DNA of 64,000 bases from Leptospira selangorensis. Lineage in GTDB: Bacteria; Spirochaetota; Leptospiria; Leptospirales; Leptospiraceae. Below are positions 1 through 8,557 of this stretch, piece by piece. The notes below the pieces were generated by a model. That model saw only the letters and a program-made list of their open reading frames with translations. It was not told the origin of the DNA and ran no database searches. The stretch covers positions 386,897 through 450,896 of the forward strand of contig NZ_RQES01000012.1 in the NCBI RefSeq assembly GCF_004769405.1, given 5' to 3'. Both the position numbers and the translations under genes were made by a program. The stretch's first letter is position 1. The number at the start of each line of letters is the position of its first letter.

Positions 1-182
1 TGGAAGAACTGTCTGGAGATGTTTCTTCCATCCGGACCGATAGAATCCGGAATTTGTTTTAAAGAAAACGCTGCGGATAAGGACAGTGCGGATCCACTGA
101 TCGCAAATATTAGGATCAGTGAACGAACTAGCAGTTTCCCGGATTTTTTTTCTCTTTCTATTCTTTGTTTCAGAAGGCTCAT
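1..182 (-). CDS. N-terminus of a membrane-anchored or exported protein (partial)
   Basis: The gene runs off the left edge, so only about 60 N-terminal residues are visible. The ATG at 182 (minus strand) is preceded by a GGGAGAGG ribosome binding site. The product begins with a basic stretch (about residues 5-20), then one hydrophobic segment (about residues 19-40, LVRSLILIFAISGSALSLSA), which looks like a signal anchor, followed by a polar stretch. No domain can be recognised from this fragment. It is divergent from the chemotaxis receptor gene. A TATAAT-like -10 element lies on the minus strand at 217-212. I am fairly sure it is a real gene and do not know its function. Confidence 0.6.
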   Translation of the reverse strand, partial: MSLLKQRIEREKKSGKLLVRSLILIFAISGSALSLSAAFSLKQIPDSIGPDGRNISRQFF

Positions 183-489
183 TACCGCCTCTCCCTTTTT
201 ATAACGTTCGTATTATATAAAGCCAGGGGGCTTGATCTCCGACATTAGTCGTCATTCCGTTACTGTCAAGTCTATAGCAATCGCTACAATGATCTAAACC
301 GGGGTAAATCAGATAACTAACAGTTGTTTCATTACGGTAAATTCTATTTCGTATACTGAAATCGATTTTGTATAGAGGAAGAAGAAGGAACTATCCCCTA
401 GGCTATAAATTTTTCTGACCAAAATTCGATCTTCTCATTTAGTTGATGGAAGCGTTCTAATTTGCTCGATTTAAATTGCGTTCTATGTT
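183..489. other. Divergent intergenic region
   Basis: About 300 bases without a gene between the truncated minus-strand gene and the chemotaxis receptor. It presumably holds promoters for both. On the minus strand a TATAAT hexamer (217-212) sits about 30 bases upstream of the leftward start codon, but no good -35 partner was found. On the plus strand no convincing sigma70 promoter was recognised. No RNA gene is apparent. Confidence 0.4.
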
Positions 490-509
490 ACACTCCCCGG
501 CCGGAGTGT
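490..509 (+). promoter_or_regulatory. Hairpin enclosing the ribosome binding site of the chemotaxis receptor gene
   Basis: A 7-bp perfect inverted repeat (ACACTCC at 490-496, GGAGTGT at 503-509) has a 6-base CCGGCC loop. The right arm contains the GGAG that is the likely Shine-Dalgarno sequence of the ATG at 514. If transcribed it would sequester the ribosome binding site. It is followed by four T residues, so it could also act as a weak terminator of upstream transcription. Either role is inference from the geometry. Confidence 0.45.
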
Positions 510-513
510 TTTC

Positions 514-2226
514 ATGAAATGGTATTTACGACTAAGCTTAAAATCTAAACTTGCAATCTTGTTCTCTTCCGTATTAATTCCTTTTTTAATTATATTGGCG
601 CTTTCTCTCATCAATTCCGCTTCTAGGATCAAGGATATAGAAAGTATCCGGAACGATAGATTAATTCCATTAAAACAGTTAAAAACAATCTCGGACCACT
701 ATGCAATTTCAATCGTAGACTGTGTTCATAAGACAAGAAGTGGAGCATTCACATACGAAGAAGGAATAACAAATTTAGACAAGGCGATGAAAGATATCAA
801 GTCAGAATGGAATACATATCTCCAAACGTACTTGGTCCAGGAAGAAACTGTACTTATCGAAAAATTAAAACCCTTATTCGAAGAGGCGGACAAAAGTGTA
901 GAAGAAGCAAGAGCTCTTATGGTCGCCAAAGACAAAGTAGGTTTAGGAGACTTTGCGGACAATAAGATGTATTCTAAGATAGATCCGGTAGCCGGGAATA
1001 TCGAAAAGTTGATCTCGGTTCAACTTCTTATCTCCGAAAGGATTTACCAAAGAGCGGAGACAGAGTATGCATTTAGTCTCGCACTTTTTCTTTTTATCTC
1101 CGCGATCACTCTTGCATATATATTGTATGCCTCCATTAAATTTTCAATCCGACTCGTAAAGGGATTGAATCGGGTAAGGAATTCGATTCGAGACGCTGAT
1201 TTTAGTAATCCGATAGAAGTGGAAGAGGATATTTTAAATTTAGACGAACTTTACCTTCTATCCTTGGTATTCCGGAATTTTCAAAGTAAGGTAAAGGAGA
1301 TGCTTTCATCTATCCTTACTTTCTCGGAATCCATCTTGGTAGCTGCGGAACAACTTTCTAAATCTAGCGAATATCTTTCTGAAAATGCGCAGACTGAATC
1401 GGCTTCGGTAGAACAAATTTCCGCTTCCGTCGAAGAGATCAGTGCAGGTATGGAACAGGTGACCACCAATGCAGAAGGTCAGTATAAGCTGATACTTTCC
1501 TTCTCCGGAGAAATGAAAGAGTTAGACGGTTTGATCACTCAGGTAGGAGATTCGGTGTCCGATTCCTTAGGAAAAATTTCGGATATGTATACCAAAACGG
1601 AAGCAGGTAAAAAAACGATGGGAAGCCTCTCCGAGAGTATGATAAAAATCGAATCAAGTTCGGGAGAAATGAGATCCATCACCGCTATCATCCAGGAGAT
1701 TTCCGAAAAAGTAAACCTTCTCGCATTAAACGCTGCGATAGAAGCGGCAAGAGCAGGCGAACATGGAAAAGGATTTGCGGTAGTCGCAACCGAGATCACA
1801 AGATTGGCGGAACAAACGGACCAAAGCACTAAAACGATCGAAAGTCTGATCCGCACGAGTAATCAGGAAATTGAATCAGGCAAAAACTTTGTGGATAGTT
1901 GTGTGAAAGTGTATGCGGAAATCCTGGAAGGTCTTTCTTTTATCAAACTTTCTTCTGATAATATCGTCTCCACAATGAAAGTCCAACAAGAGAAGAAGTC
2001 AACGATCATCAGCGCTGTCAACGAAGTGGATTCTAAATCGGAAGAGATCCGAACCTCCGTTAAAGAGCAAAAGGTAGCAATATCCGAGACTGCAAATGCT
2101 GTTTCGAATATTTCAGTTACTGTACAGAATAGCGCTGCGAACTCGGAAGAGATCGCAGGAAGTGCAACCGGTCTTTTGAATATTGCAAAAAGTTTAAGAG
2201 ATACTATGAGCTTCTTAAAAGCTTAA
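514..2226 (+). CDS. Methyl-accepting chemotaxis protein
   Basis: A 570-residue transmembrane chemoreceptor that would signal to CheA/CheW. A first membrane segment lies at about residues 13-33, a periplasmic four-helix-type sensor region at about 34-185, and a second membrane segment at about 187-210. A HAMP-like linker follows, then the long helical signalling domain. The conserved hairpin tip is intact at about residues 395-435 ([21 protein letters not shown], then HGKGFAVVA). Glu/Gln/Ser/Ala-rich stretches suitable for methylation flank it. The ligand cannot be deduced. The gene stands alone, with no che genes nearby, and its stop overlaps the convergent membrane-protein gene by four bases. 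Its ribosome binding site lies in a hairpin. Confidence 0.95.
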   Translation: MKWYLRLSLKSKLAILFSSVLIPFLIILALSLINSASRIKDIESIRNDRLIPLKQLKTISDHYAISIVDCVHKTRSGAFTYEEGITNLDKAMKDIKSEWNTYLQTYLVQEETVLIEKLKPLFEEADKSVEEARALMVAKDKVGLGDFADNKMYSKIDPVAGNIEKLISVQLLISERIYQRAETEYAFSLALFLFISAITLAYILYASIKFSIRLVKGLNRVRNSIRDADFSNPIEVEEDILNLDELYLLSLVFRNFQSKVKEMLSSILTFSESILVAAEQLSKSSEYLSENAQTESASVEQISASVEEISAGMEQVTTNAEGQYKLILSFSGEMKELDGLITQVGDSVSDSLGKISDMYTKTEAGKKTMGSLSESMIKIESSSGEMRSITAIIQEISEKVNLLALNAAIEAARAGEHGKGFAVVATEITRLAEQTDQSTKTIESLIRTSNQEIESGKNFVDSCVKVYAEILEGLSFIKLSSDNIVSTMKVQQEKKSTIISAVNEVDSKSEEIRTSVKEQKVAISETANAVSNISVTVQNSAANSEEIAGSATGLLNIAKSLRDTMSFLKA

Positions 2227-2957
2227 ATGTTATCGGAACCTTCTGTGGTCTTCTTCTCCGTGCGAACCAAATAGTAAGTCGGATATTGTAAAAAAATATC
2301 CGAGGTAAGCATAAAGAAGAAGATCACGATCAGTAAGACCTGTCCGAATATAGAAACCATCATTTCTTCCGAATTGGAAATAAGAGAAACCAAAAGATCC
2401 GGAACAAACATGATCACGAAAGGTGTCCATGCCGCGACTATATAGTCGGAACGTTTGACCGAGTTCGGTAATTCTTTCAATCCTTGGATCAAACTTAATT
2501 TTGCAAAGAGTACTGGCAGGATTAGATGCAGAACAAGCCCTAATACGAATGCGAATATCAGATAGAATCTAACGAATTCTGCAGGAAGAGGAGTGCTCGG
2601 TTCTGCACTCTGCTTTTTTAGAAACTCTTGTAATTGTGTTCCTAAAAACGGTTCTATCAATCTAGCAACAACCAAAAAGAAAAGTATCAGGAACAAAGCT
2701 AAAGTAAGTAAGAATATAAAGTATTTGGAAAACTCTATAGGCTTTTCCGGGTCCATTCCGGATCGGATCACAAATCCGTTTACCACATAAGTTCCGAATA
2801 ATCCTAAGATGATCAGAACTCCGCCCAACGCAACTGCTCCTCCCGCTTGCATCGCAGGAATTGCACTAAATACTAATAAAAATAAAACGGATCGGACAAG
2901 TACGATAAATCGTATTTGCCCTCTGGAAAGTACGTACTGTAAGTATTCTTTAAACAT
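2223..2957 (-). CDS. Polytopic membrane protein of unknown function
   Basis: A 244-residue protein with about six hydrophobic segments (roughly residues 17-35, 40-62, 80-103, 126-155, 172-192 and 200-222) and short polar ends. A polar loop of about 20 residues follows the third segment. The layout is reminiscent of small integral membrane proteins such as the Yip1 type, but no motif allows an assignment. It lies 66 bases downstream of the alcohol dehydrogenase gene on the same strand and could be cotranscribed with it. The 3' end overlaps the receptor gene by four bases in convergent orientation. Confidence 0.75.
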   Translation of the reverse strand: MFKEYLQYVLSRGQIRFIVLVRSVLFLLVFSAIPAMQAGGAVALGGVLIILGLFGTYVVNGFVIRSGMDPEKPIEFSKYFIFLLTLALFLILFFLVVARLIEPFLGTQLQEFLKKQSAEPSTPLPAEFVRFYLIFAFVLGLVLHLILPVLFAKLSLIQGLKELPNSVKRSDYIVAAWTPFVIMFVPDLLVSLISNSEEMMVSIFGQVLLIVIFFFMLTSDIFLQYPTYYLVRTEKKTTEGSDNI

Positions 2958-3023
2958 CAGCTATCTATCTGTTAGGATTTAAGAAGCGGATACGATAGCA
3001 AGCAAAGTTCGTTTCCGGGATAA

Positions 3024-4058
3024 TTAAGGAGAGATCACGAATCGGATCGGATTTCCTTTTCTGTCTTCCAGATCTTCCAAACTTTGGTTAATGTCCTCTA
3101 ATTTTCTCACATCCGTAATCGATCTACTTAAGTTCAATTTTCCCTGCACATAAAGATCTATCAATTCAGGGATAGCCCTTCTGTCCGAACCGTAAGAACC
3201 GGCAACAGTGATCTGTTTTTCAATGATGGAGAATGGGATAGAAAACTTTAAGGGCTCTCTTCCTATTCCAACTAGCACCATTCTTCCTCCAGGATTCATT
3301 GCACGAAGTGACTCTTCTATATTTGTCATCCTTCCTGAAAAGTCTGCGAGAAGATCCACCCCCCCTTTGCAAATTTCTTTTAAGGTTTTACCCGGATTTT
3401 TGATGTCTCTTAAATTTACTACTTCGTCTGCACCGTAAGCTCTAGCGTTTTCTAAGGCTCCGTTGTCCACATCCAAAGCAATTACTTTACCTTTGGTCAG
3501 AGCTCTTGCGATTACTACTCCGTGGATCCCAAGTCCACCACATCCGAAAACGGCAACATTATCTCCGTCTTGTATCTTTCCTCTGAACTTGATAGCATTA
3601 TAAGGAGTAGAAACTGCATCGGCTAAGATCGCACCTTGTTCAAAAGGAACCGAGTCAGGCAGAGGATAAAGATAACGTTCTTCTACTATATTATATTCTG
3701 CGAAACTACCTTCTCTATCAAAGCCGAATACTCCTATCTCTTTGCAAAGATTTTCTCTTCCTGCAAGGCAATGAGCACATACACCGCAGCTTGTTCCTGC
3801 AGCGATCACCACTCTATCCCCTTTTTTGATACGAGTGACTTTTTCTCCTACTTCTTCCACTACACCCGAAGCTTCATGTCCGGGGATCTGAGGATAATGT
3901 TTACACTTTAAGGTTCCATGTAATACTAAATGTAGATCCGAACCGCAGATTCCGCAAGCTTTGATCCTTACCTTAGCTTGTTCTGGTCCAAGTTGAGGGA
4001 TCGAAACCTCTTTGATGATCAAATTTCTTTTTCCGGATTCTAATACTGCGGCTTTCAT
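3024..4058 (-). CDS. Zinc-dependent alcohol dehydrogenase (MDR family)
   Basis: A 344-residue medium-chain dehydrogenase/reductase oxidising an alcohol with NAD(P). Catalytic zinc ligands are visible: C38 in CGICGSDLH, and H61-E62 in the GHE motif. The four-cysteine structural zinc site is complete (C91, C94, C97, C105). The Rossmann glycine motif GCGGLG lies at about residue 172. Length is normal for the family. The substrate cannot be read from sequence; secondary alcohols, sorbitol/threonine-type polyols and longer alcohols are all possible. The gene may form a unit with the membrane-protein gene downstream. Confidence 0.9.
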   Translation of the reverse strand: MKAAVLESGKRNLIIKEVSIPQLGPEQAKVRIKACGICGSDLHLVLHGTLKCKHYPQIPGHEASGVVEEVGEKVTRIKKGDRVVIAAGTSCGVCAHCLAGRENLCKEIGVFGFDREGSFAEYNIVEERYLYPLPDSVPFEQGAILADAVSTPYNAIKFRGKIQDGDNVAVFGCGGLGIHGVVIARALTKGKVIALDVDNGALENARAYGADEVVNLRDIKNPGKTLKEICKGGVDLLADFSGRMTNIEESLRAMNPGGRMVLVGIGREPLKFSIPFSIIEKQITVAGSYGSDRRAIPELIDLYVQGKLNLSRSITDVRKLEDINQSLEDLEDRKGNPIRFVISP

Positions 4059-4253
4059 TATTCACTCCTCAACGGAAATGAGATTATAAACAGGCAGGAA
4101 TCGGTCAAGGGATTTGAAGAAGTATTTTGGCCTTCTTCTTTTAAGTTCGGGAGCAAAACAAATACACTGTTCGTTACAGCCTTATCTCGAATTTCGTCCT
4201 TGTTAGGGATCTTTAAGATTTTTCCATGGTAGTTGAAAAGATAATATAAACAG

Positions 4254-4832
4254 ATGACTGCGGAAGACATTTATAAACATATCAAAGCCAGCCAAAATGG
4301 ACAAGATTGGCATCATAAGAATTGTTTCGGTTGCGGACCTGAAAATAAAAGAGGCTTACATGCAAGCTTTCCTTTTCATGAACCGAGTGGAGAAGTCCGT
4401 TTTGCTTGGACCATAGAAAATGATTTTGAAGGAGCACCTGGTTATGCCCATGGAGGAGCGCTCGCTACTCTATTGGATGAAGCACAAGGTGTTTTATGTT
4501 TTCATTTAGGTCATTTCGTAATGACCGATCAATTGTATATGCGTTATTATAAGGCATGTCCTTTAGGAGAGGAGTTAGAAGTCCGTTGTTGGGTCACCAT
4601 GGTCAGACGCAGAAGACTTTACACGAAAGGAACCATACATCTGAAAAAGACGGGAGAACTTCTTCTTTCCTCTAAGGCTCGTTGGTATGATATGCCTGAT
4701 CGAGTTTTTTCTAGAATGTTCCAAGGCACAGCATTTCCTGTGGATACCATCCTGAAAGTTTTAGAAGAGAACCAAAAACGAGGAAAAGAAATCAGGAAAC
4801 GACTCAAAAAAGAGAAACTGAAATCCGAGTAA
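4254..4832 (+). CDS. Hotdog-fold thioesterase (PaaI/DUF4442-like)
   Basis: A 192-residue protein predicted to hydrolyse an acyl-CoA or related thioester in the cytoplasm. The N-terminal NCFGCGPEN segment and the GYAHGGALATLLDEA helix are typical of PaaI-type single-hotdog thioesterases. The Asp in DEA and the HGG turn are the usual active-site region. After the hotdog domain comes a C-terminal tail of about 50 residues, very rich in Lys/Glu/Arg at the end. It is the first of three plus-strand genes (thioesterase, MAPEG, GST) that could act in detoxification of electrophiles or lipids. The upstream 195 bases hold no gene. Confidence 0.8.
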   Translation: MTAEDIYKHIKASQNGQDWHHKNCFGCGPENKRGLHASFPFHEPSGEVRFAWTIENDFEGAPGYAHGGALATLLDEAQGVLCFHLGHFVMTDQLYMRYYKACPLGEELEVRCWVTMVRRRRLYTKGTIHLKKTGELLLSSKARWYDMPDRVFSRMFQGTAFPVDTILKVLEENQKRGKEIRKRLKKEKLKSE

Positions 4833-4908
4833 GTTTATTTTTTGCTCGCATTAATCCGATTCAAGTTCGATCCTATGCTCCGTCAATCTTTGCATTTAGG
4901 AGTGTAGA

Positions 4909-5340
4909 ATGGAATCTTCTTGGCAGGTCTTTGCGATCGTTTCAGTAATTCTGTTTTTAAAATTACTTTCCACTTCCATCGTCCAAGGTTTGGTCCGGAT
5001 AAAAACCAAAACATTCCGCTGGAAAGAAGACGCGGAATTTTTCACCAATTCATTTCCGGCCACCGATGATCATACGATAGTCGCAACTGCAAACGGAGTA
5101 TTCAGGAACGATTTAGAGAATATTCCAATTTTCTTATTCTTATTGATCGGATATATTCAGACTTATAGCTGGCATGAAGGAGCAATCATCTATTCGGGAA
5201 TATTTATAGTATCCAGGATACTTCATGCGATTTTTTATTTTCTTCATAAACAACCTTGGAGAAATATCGCATACGATCTGGGAATTTTGAGTAAACTCCT
5301 TCTATCCGGGCATATCGTTCATTCGGTATTTTTTGCCTGA
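4909..5340 (+). CDS. MAPEG-family membrane protein
   Basis: A 143-residue protein with four hydrophobic helices, as in microsomal glutathione S-transferase and related MAPEG proteins. The signature region is the loop after helix 1 and the start of helix 2 (FRNDLENIPIFLFLLIGY, about residues 62-79), with the Arg-Asn-Asp-Glu-Asn pattern that binds glutathione in known members. SRILHAIFYFL in the third helix also fits. It lies in the inner membrane. A soluble glutathione S-transferase gene follows about 120 bases downstream, which supports a thiol-conjugation role. Substrate unknown. Confidence 0.85.
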   Translation: MESSWQVFAIVSVILFLKLLSTSIVQGLVRIKTKTFRWKEDAEFFTNSFPATDDHTIVATANGVFRNDLENIPIFLFLLIGYIQTYSWHEGAIIYSGIFIVSRILHAIFYFLHKQPWRNIAYDLGILSKLLLSGHIVHSVFFA

Positions 5341-5458
5341 TCTCGAGAATTCTTCGCAAAAATGAAAAGGATTTACTCCAAAAGAATTCCATAGAGAGTC
5401 TAAAAACCATAGTTCATATCATATCCGGATCTTTCCGGCCGAATCATAGGAGAATCAT

Positions 5459-6076
5459 TTGATCGAATTATACACCGCAGGGACGCCTAACGGAAAAAAA
5501 GCTTCCATCATGCTGGAAGAATTAGGGATCCCTTATACAGTACATCCAATCGACTTCAGTAAATTAGAACAAAAAGAAGAATGGTATCTAAAGATCAATC
5601 CGAACGGCAGAATACCTGCCATCGTAGACAAAGACAATGGAGATTTTCCGGTTTTTGAATCGGGAGCCATTCTGATCTATCTCGCAGAAAAATACGGAAA
5701 ATTTTTACCTAAAGACCCGAAAGAAAGATCCATCGCTATCCAATGGCTGATGTTCCAAATGGGTGGAGTCGGTCCTATGCAAGGCCAAGCAAATCATTTC
5801 GTTAAGTTTGCGCCTGAAAAAATTCCTTATGCAATGAACCGTTATGTAGATGAAACAAAACGTCTATATTCCGTTTTGGAAAGACGCCTTAAAGAATCGG
5901 AATACCTTGCAGGAAGCGAATTGAGTATCGCGGATATCGCAACCTGGCCTTGGGTCAAGGCTAGATCCTATATCGATCTTTCCTTGGACGATTATCCAAA
6001 ACTAAAAGCCTGGGAAGAAAAACTGGGAGCAAGACCTGCATTCATCAAAGGAAGCGAAGTCCCTAAAAAATCTTAA
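5459..6076 (+). CDS. Glutathione S-transferase, Nu/Ure2p-like
   Basis: A 205-residue cytosolic GST. The N-terminal thioredoxin-fold half begins [22 protein letters not shown]; the TPNG-K motif is that of the YfcG/Ure2p group. [11 protein letters not shown] (cis-Pro) and [15 protein letters not shown] (Glu-Ser glutathione contact) follow. The all-helical C-terminal half contains [13 protein letters not shown]. The start is TTG at 5459, chosen because AGGAGA at 5448-5453 is well spaced and there is no ATG near the domain start. A strong intrinsic terminator follows. YfcG-type enzymes often act as disulfide-bond reductases rather than classical transferases. Confidence 0.92.
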   Translation: MIELYTAGTPNGKKASIMLEELGIPYTVHPIDFSKLEQKEEWYLKINPNGRIPAIVDKDNGDFPVFESGAILIYLAEKYGKFLPKDPKERSIAIQWLMFQMGGVGPMQGQANHFVKFAPEKIPYAMNRYVDETKRLYSVLERRLKESEYLAGSELSIADIATWPWVKARSYIDLSLDDYPKLKAWEEKLGARPAFIKGSEVPKKS

Positions 6077-6082
6077 AGCCCC

Positions 6083-6113
6083 AAAGCCGCTTTCCAAAGA
6101 GAGCGGCTTTTTT
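6083..6113. terminator. Bidirectional intrinsic terminator
   Basis: A perfect 9-bp stem (AAAGCCGCT at 6083-6091, AGCGGCTTT at 6102-6110) with a 10-base loop is followed by T residues on the plus strand and preceded by A residues on the left. It sits between the convergent GST gene (ends 6076) and the membrane-protein gene (ends 6119), so it can serve both. Confidence 0.85.
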
Positions 6114-6118
6114 AATCT

Positions 6119-6502
6119 TCAAGCGTGTTTGTCTATCGCTGCCCCGATCGCTGCGGATACGAATAAGATCTGCACATAACGAAGACCGATCTGAACAAAA
6201 TAATCACTTACACTCATTCCGCTTAAAGGAAGAAGGATCACAAAATCCAAGATCCAATTCTCGATCAACCAAATCGCTCCTATAAAAAGAAAGGTTTTAA
6301 ACGCAGGTCTTGGAACTCTTTTAGAAAGTAAAAATAAAAGATAAGAACCTGTTGCAGTTCCAACAAGAAGCATGACTGTTTTGAAAGTAAACATATCCAC
6401 CAGAAGTTTTCTTTCAGGGGAAAAGAAGCCCATAGCTACTACAAAAGGAACCAACCAAACCAAAAAGCCGAAACTAAGCACTCGAACCAAAATGTTTTTC
6501 AT
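6119..6502 (-). CDS. Small four-helix membrane protein, unknown function
   Basis: A 127-residue protein with four hydrophobic segments (about residues 7-27, 38-60, 70-92 and 103-122). Arg/Lys are clustered in the loop after the second segment (SKRVPRPAFK), suggesting a cytoplasmic loop there. No catalytic motif is visible. It stands alone between the shared terminator and the histidine-kinase operon, on the same strand as the kinases, with 83 bases in between. Function unknown. Confidence 0.7.
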   Translation of the reverse strand: MKNILVRVLSFGFLVWLVPFVVAMGFFSPERKLLVDMFTFKTVMLLVGTATGSYLLFLLSKRVPRPAFKTFLFIGAIWLIENWILDFVILLPLSGMSVSDYFVQIGLRYVQILFVSAAIGAAIDKHA

Positions 6503-6585
6503 TCCGGAACCTATATATGTTTTCTTTAAAGAGTAAACTAATCTTTGAAAGGATGGAAATAAAAAGTTTAGAATTAGGAATCCGT

Positions 6586-8544
6586 CTAAATCAGAATTTT
6601 TTCTGCCAAAGGTAAATGGACCCGGAATGTAGTCCTTCCGGGAGAAGAGTCAAAATCTATTTTTCCTTGGTGTCTTTCTACGATCTTTTTGCAGATATCC
6701 AGACCTAAGCCACTTCCTTCTCCTTTTTCTTTTGTGGTAAAGAATGGTTCGAAAATCCTATCCTGAATTTCTTTCGGAACCCCAGGACCATCATCAGTCA
6801 CCGAAACGATGAGATAATCATCTTTGATATGGGACTCAAGATCCAATCTACCTTGGTAAGAAATAGCTTGGAATGCATTGTTGATCAAATTAGCCCAAAC
6901 CTGGGTCAATTGATCTGCCTGTCCTTTTACAAGCGAGTTATCTGCGAAATTCCTGCGGATCTCGACTCCCTGTTTTACCTTATTATAATATAGAGTAAGA
7001 ACAAGATCCATTTGTTCTCGGATATCGATTAAACTGATACCTGCATGATCCTGATATACATAGGTTTTTAAAGCTCGGATCACTCTCGCAGCTTTGGAAG
7101 CAGCCTCTCTGACAACATTACTGTATCTTAAAATTCCGGAAAGATTATAGGCATTTGCAACTAAGGTAGGAAATTTTTCTTTCTGAATTCCTTGGACTAA
7201 ATCAGGAATATCTTCAATTCTTATTCCCAATTCGGCTAAATTTTCGGACAAAAACTCGGAAGATGGAAATCCAAGATTTTGTAATGTTTCTCGGATGATC
7301 TTTCTGTTTTTTCTTTCTTCGGAAGAGTCATAGAAGTCGGGAAATATACTTCCTTTAGTGAAAATTTTCTTCCAGGTTTCCCTCTCTTGACTATCTAGAT
7401 CCGCAAACTCGCAGAGTAACTTCTCCCAATCCTGGCGAAACACACTTTGAATTCCTTCATTCGAGGAAATGATCGCACCTAGAGGAGTGTTCACTTCATG
7501 AGCGATACCTGCGATCAATTGTCCGAGCACCGCCATCTTTTCAGATTGGACTAGTTGTGCCTGAGTGGATTTCAATTCTTCTAACGCTAATAGTAGATCT
7601 CTATTCGTATTTTCTAAATATGTGTTCGTTGATTTTAGCTCTTCCGTTCTCAGAACTACTTTTTGTTCTAGGTCTTCGTTTAATTTTCGGATTTCTTCTT
7701 CCGCTCTTTTTCTTCCGGAAATATCTCTTACAATCGCTTGCAATAAAGCTTTTCCATTCAGAGTGACAGAGGTTAAGGTCACCTCCGCATCAAAATTCGT
7801 TCTATCTTTTCTACAATGTAACCAATCAAAAGTTTGGGGTTTGCCTCCAAAAGCTGCCTGTATTTTTTGGAACGCCCTTTGAGATGAAGGAATACCATCA
7901 GGCTGTATCTCCGGAGAAAAATCCACAGGAGAAGCTCCTATAATATCTTCTCTTTTACAACCGAACATTTCTTCCGTCTTAGGATTACATTCTAAAAAGA
8001 CCCGATCGTCCATGAGAAAGATTGCCTCTCCCGCAGATTCGAATAATGTCTTAAATTTTACTTCGTGTTCTTCTAATGCTTCTTGAGCGATACGAATGTC
8101 TGAAAGTGTTACCGCTAATTTTTCTTCCGTCTTTTTTCTCTCAGTCAGATCTTCGAAAATTAAAGTGACACCGAAAACGCCTGAATTATCAAAAAGAGGA
8201 TTCACTCTTATTCGAACCTGTAATGTGAGTCCGCTGACTGTGGTATTATAAGGTCCTTCGTAATCGGAAGCTTCTCCCTTTAAACCCTTGCCGATCAATG
8301 AGGAAACTCTTGTGTCTTTGAGGCTGGAATAAGAAAGCCCGATAATTTTATCTTTTCCCGCTTTTAAAAAACGCAGAGAAGATTCGTTTGCTTCTATAAT
8401 TTTACCCTGCCTATCGAAGATCATGAGTCCGATAGGAGATTGTTCGAATATATCGCGATATACGTTTTCGCTCTTTGGTTCGCTCATAAAGATCTGGAAA
8501 AAAAATTCGAAAGCTCGCACAACTCTGTACGGGCAATTTTTCAC
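6586..8544 (-). CDS. Cytoplasmic PAS-domain sensor histidine kinase
   Basis: A 652-residue kinase without clear membrane segments. Two PAS domains are visible (about residues 28-140 and 160-280; the second contains AIFLMDDRVFLECNPKTEEMFG), then a coiled-coil linker (about 285-335). The H-box is SEKMAVLGQLIAGIAHEVNTP with the phospho-accepting H349, and the C-terminal HATPase has SGLGLDICKKIVERHQG. A stretch of about 100-120 extra residues separates the H-box from the following helix; the same insert is in the neighbouring kinase. The start is taken as GTG at 8544, which has a TTAGG upstream and lies 13 bases after the preceding gene; ATG 8487 (MSEPKSEN) is the alternative. No response regulator gene is adjacent. 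Confidence 0.88.
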   Translation of the reverse strand: MKNCPYRVVRAFEFFFQIFMSEPKSENVYRDIFEQSPIGLMIFDRQGKIIEANESSLRFLKAGKDKIIGLSYSSLKDTRVSSLIGKGLKGEASDYEGPYNTTVSGLTLQVRIRVNPLFDNSGVFGVTLIFEDLTERKKTEEKLAVTLSDIRIAQEALEEHEVKFKTLFESAGEAIFLMDDRVFLECNPKTEEMFGCKREDIIGASPVDFSPEIQPDGIPSSQRAFQKIQAAFGGKPQTFDWLHCRKDRTNFDAEVTLTSVTLNGKALLQAIVRDISGRKRAEEEIRKLNEDLEQKVVLRTEELKSTNTYLENTNRDLLLALEELKSTQAQLVQSEKMAVLGQLIAGIAHEVNTPLGAIISSNEGIQSVFRQDWEKLLCEFADLDSQERETWKKIFTKGSIFPDFYDSSEERKNRKIIRETLQNLGFPSSEFLSENLAELGIRIEDIPDLVQGIQKEKFPTLVANAYNLSGILRYSNVVREAASKAARVIRALKTYVYQDHAGISLIDIREQMDLVLTLYYNKVKQGVEIRRNFADNSLVKGQADQLTQVWANLINNAFQAISYQGRLDLESHIKDDYLIVSVTDDGPGVPKEIQDRIFEPFFTTKEKGEGSGLGLDICKKIVERHQGKIDFDSSPGRTTFRVHLPLAEKILI

Positions 8545-8557
8545 ATCAACCTAATAA

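Noticed and set aside
4058..4270. Minus-strand frame of 70 codons upstream of the alcohol dehydrogenase
   Set aside because: It overlaps the start of the thioesterase gene, has no ribosome binding site and no resemblance to a protein family.
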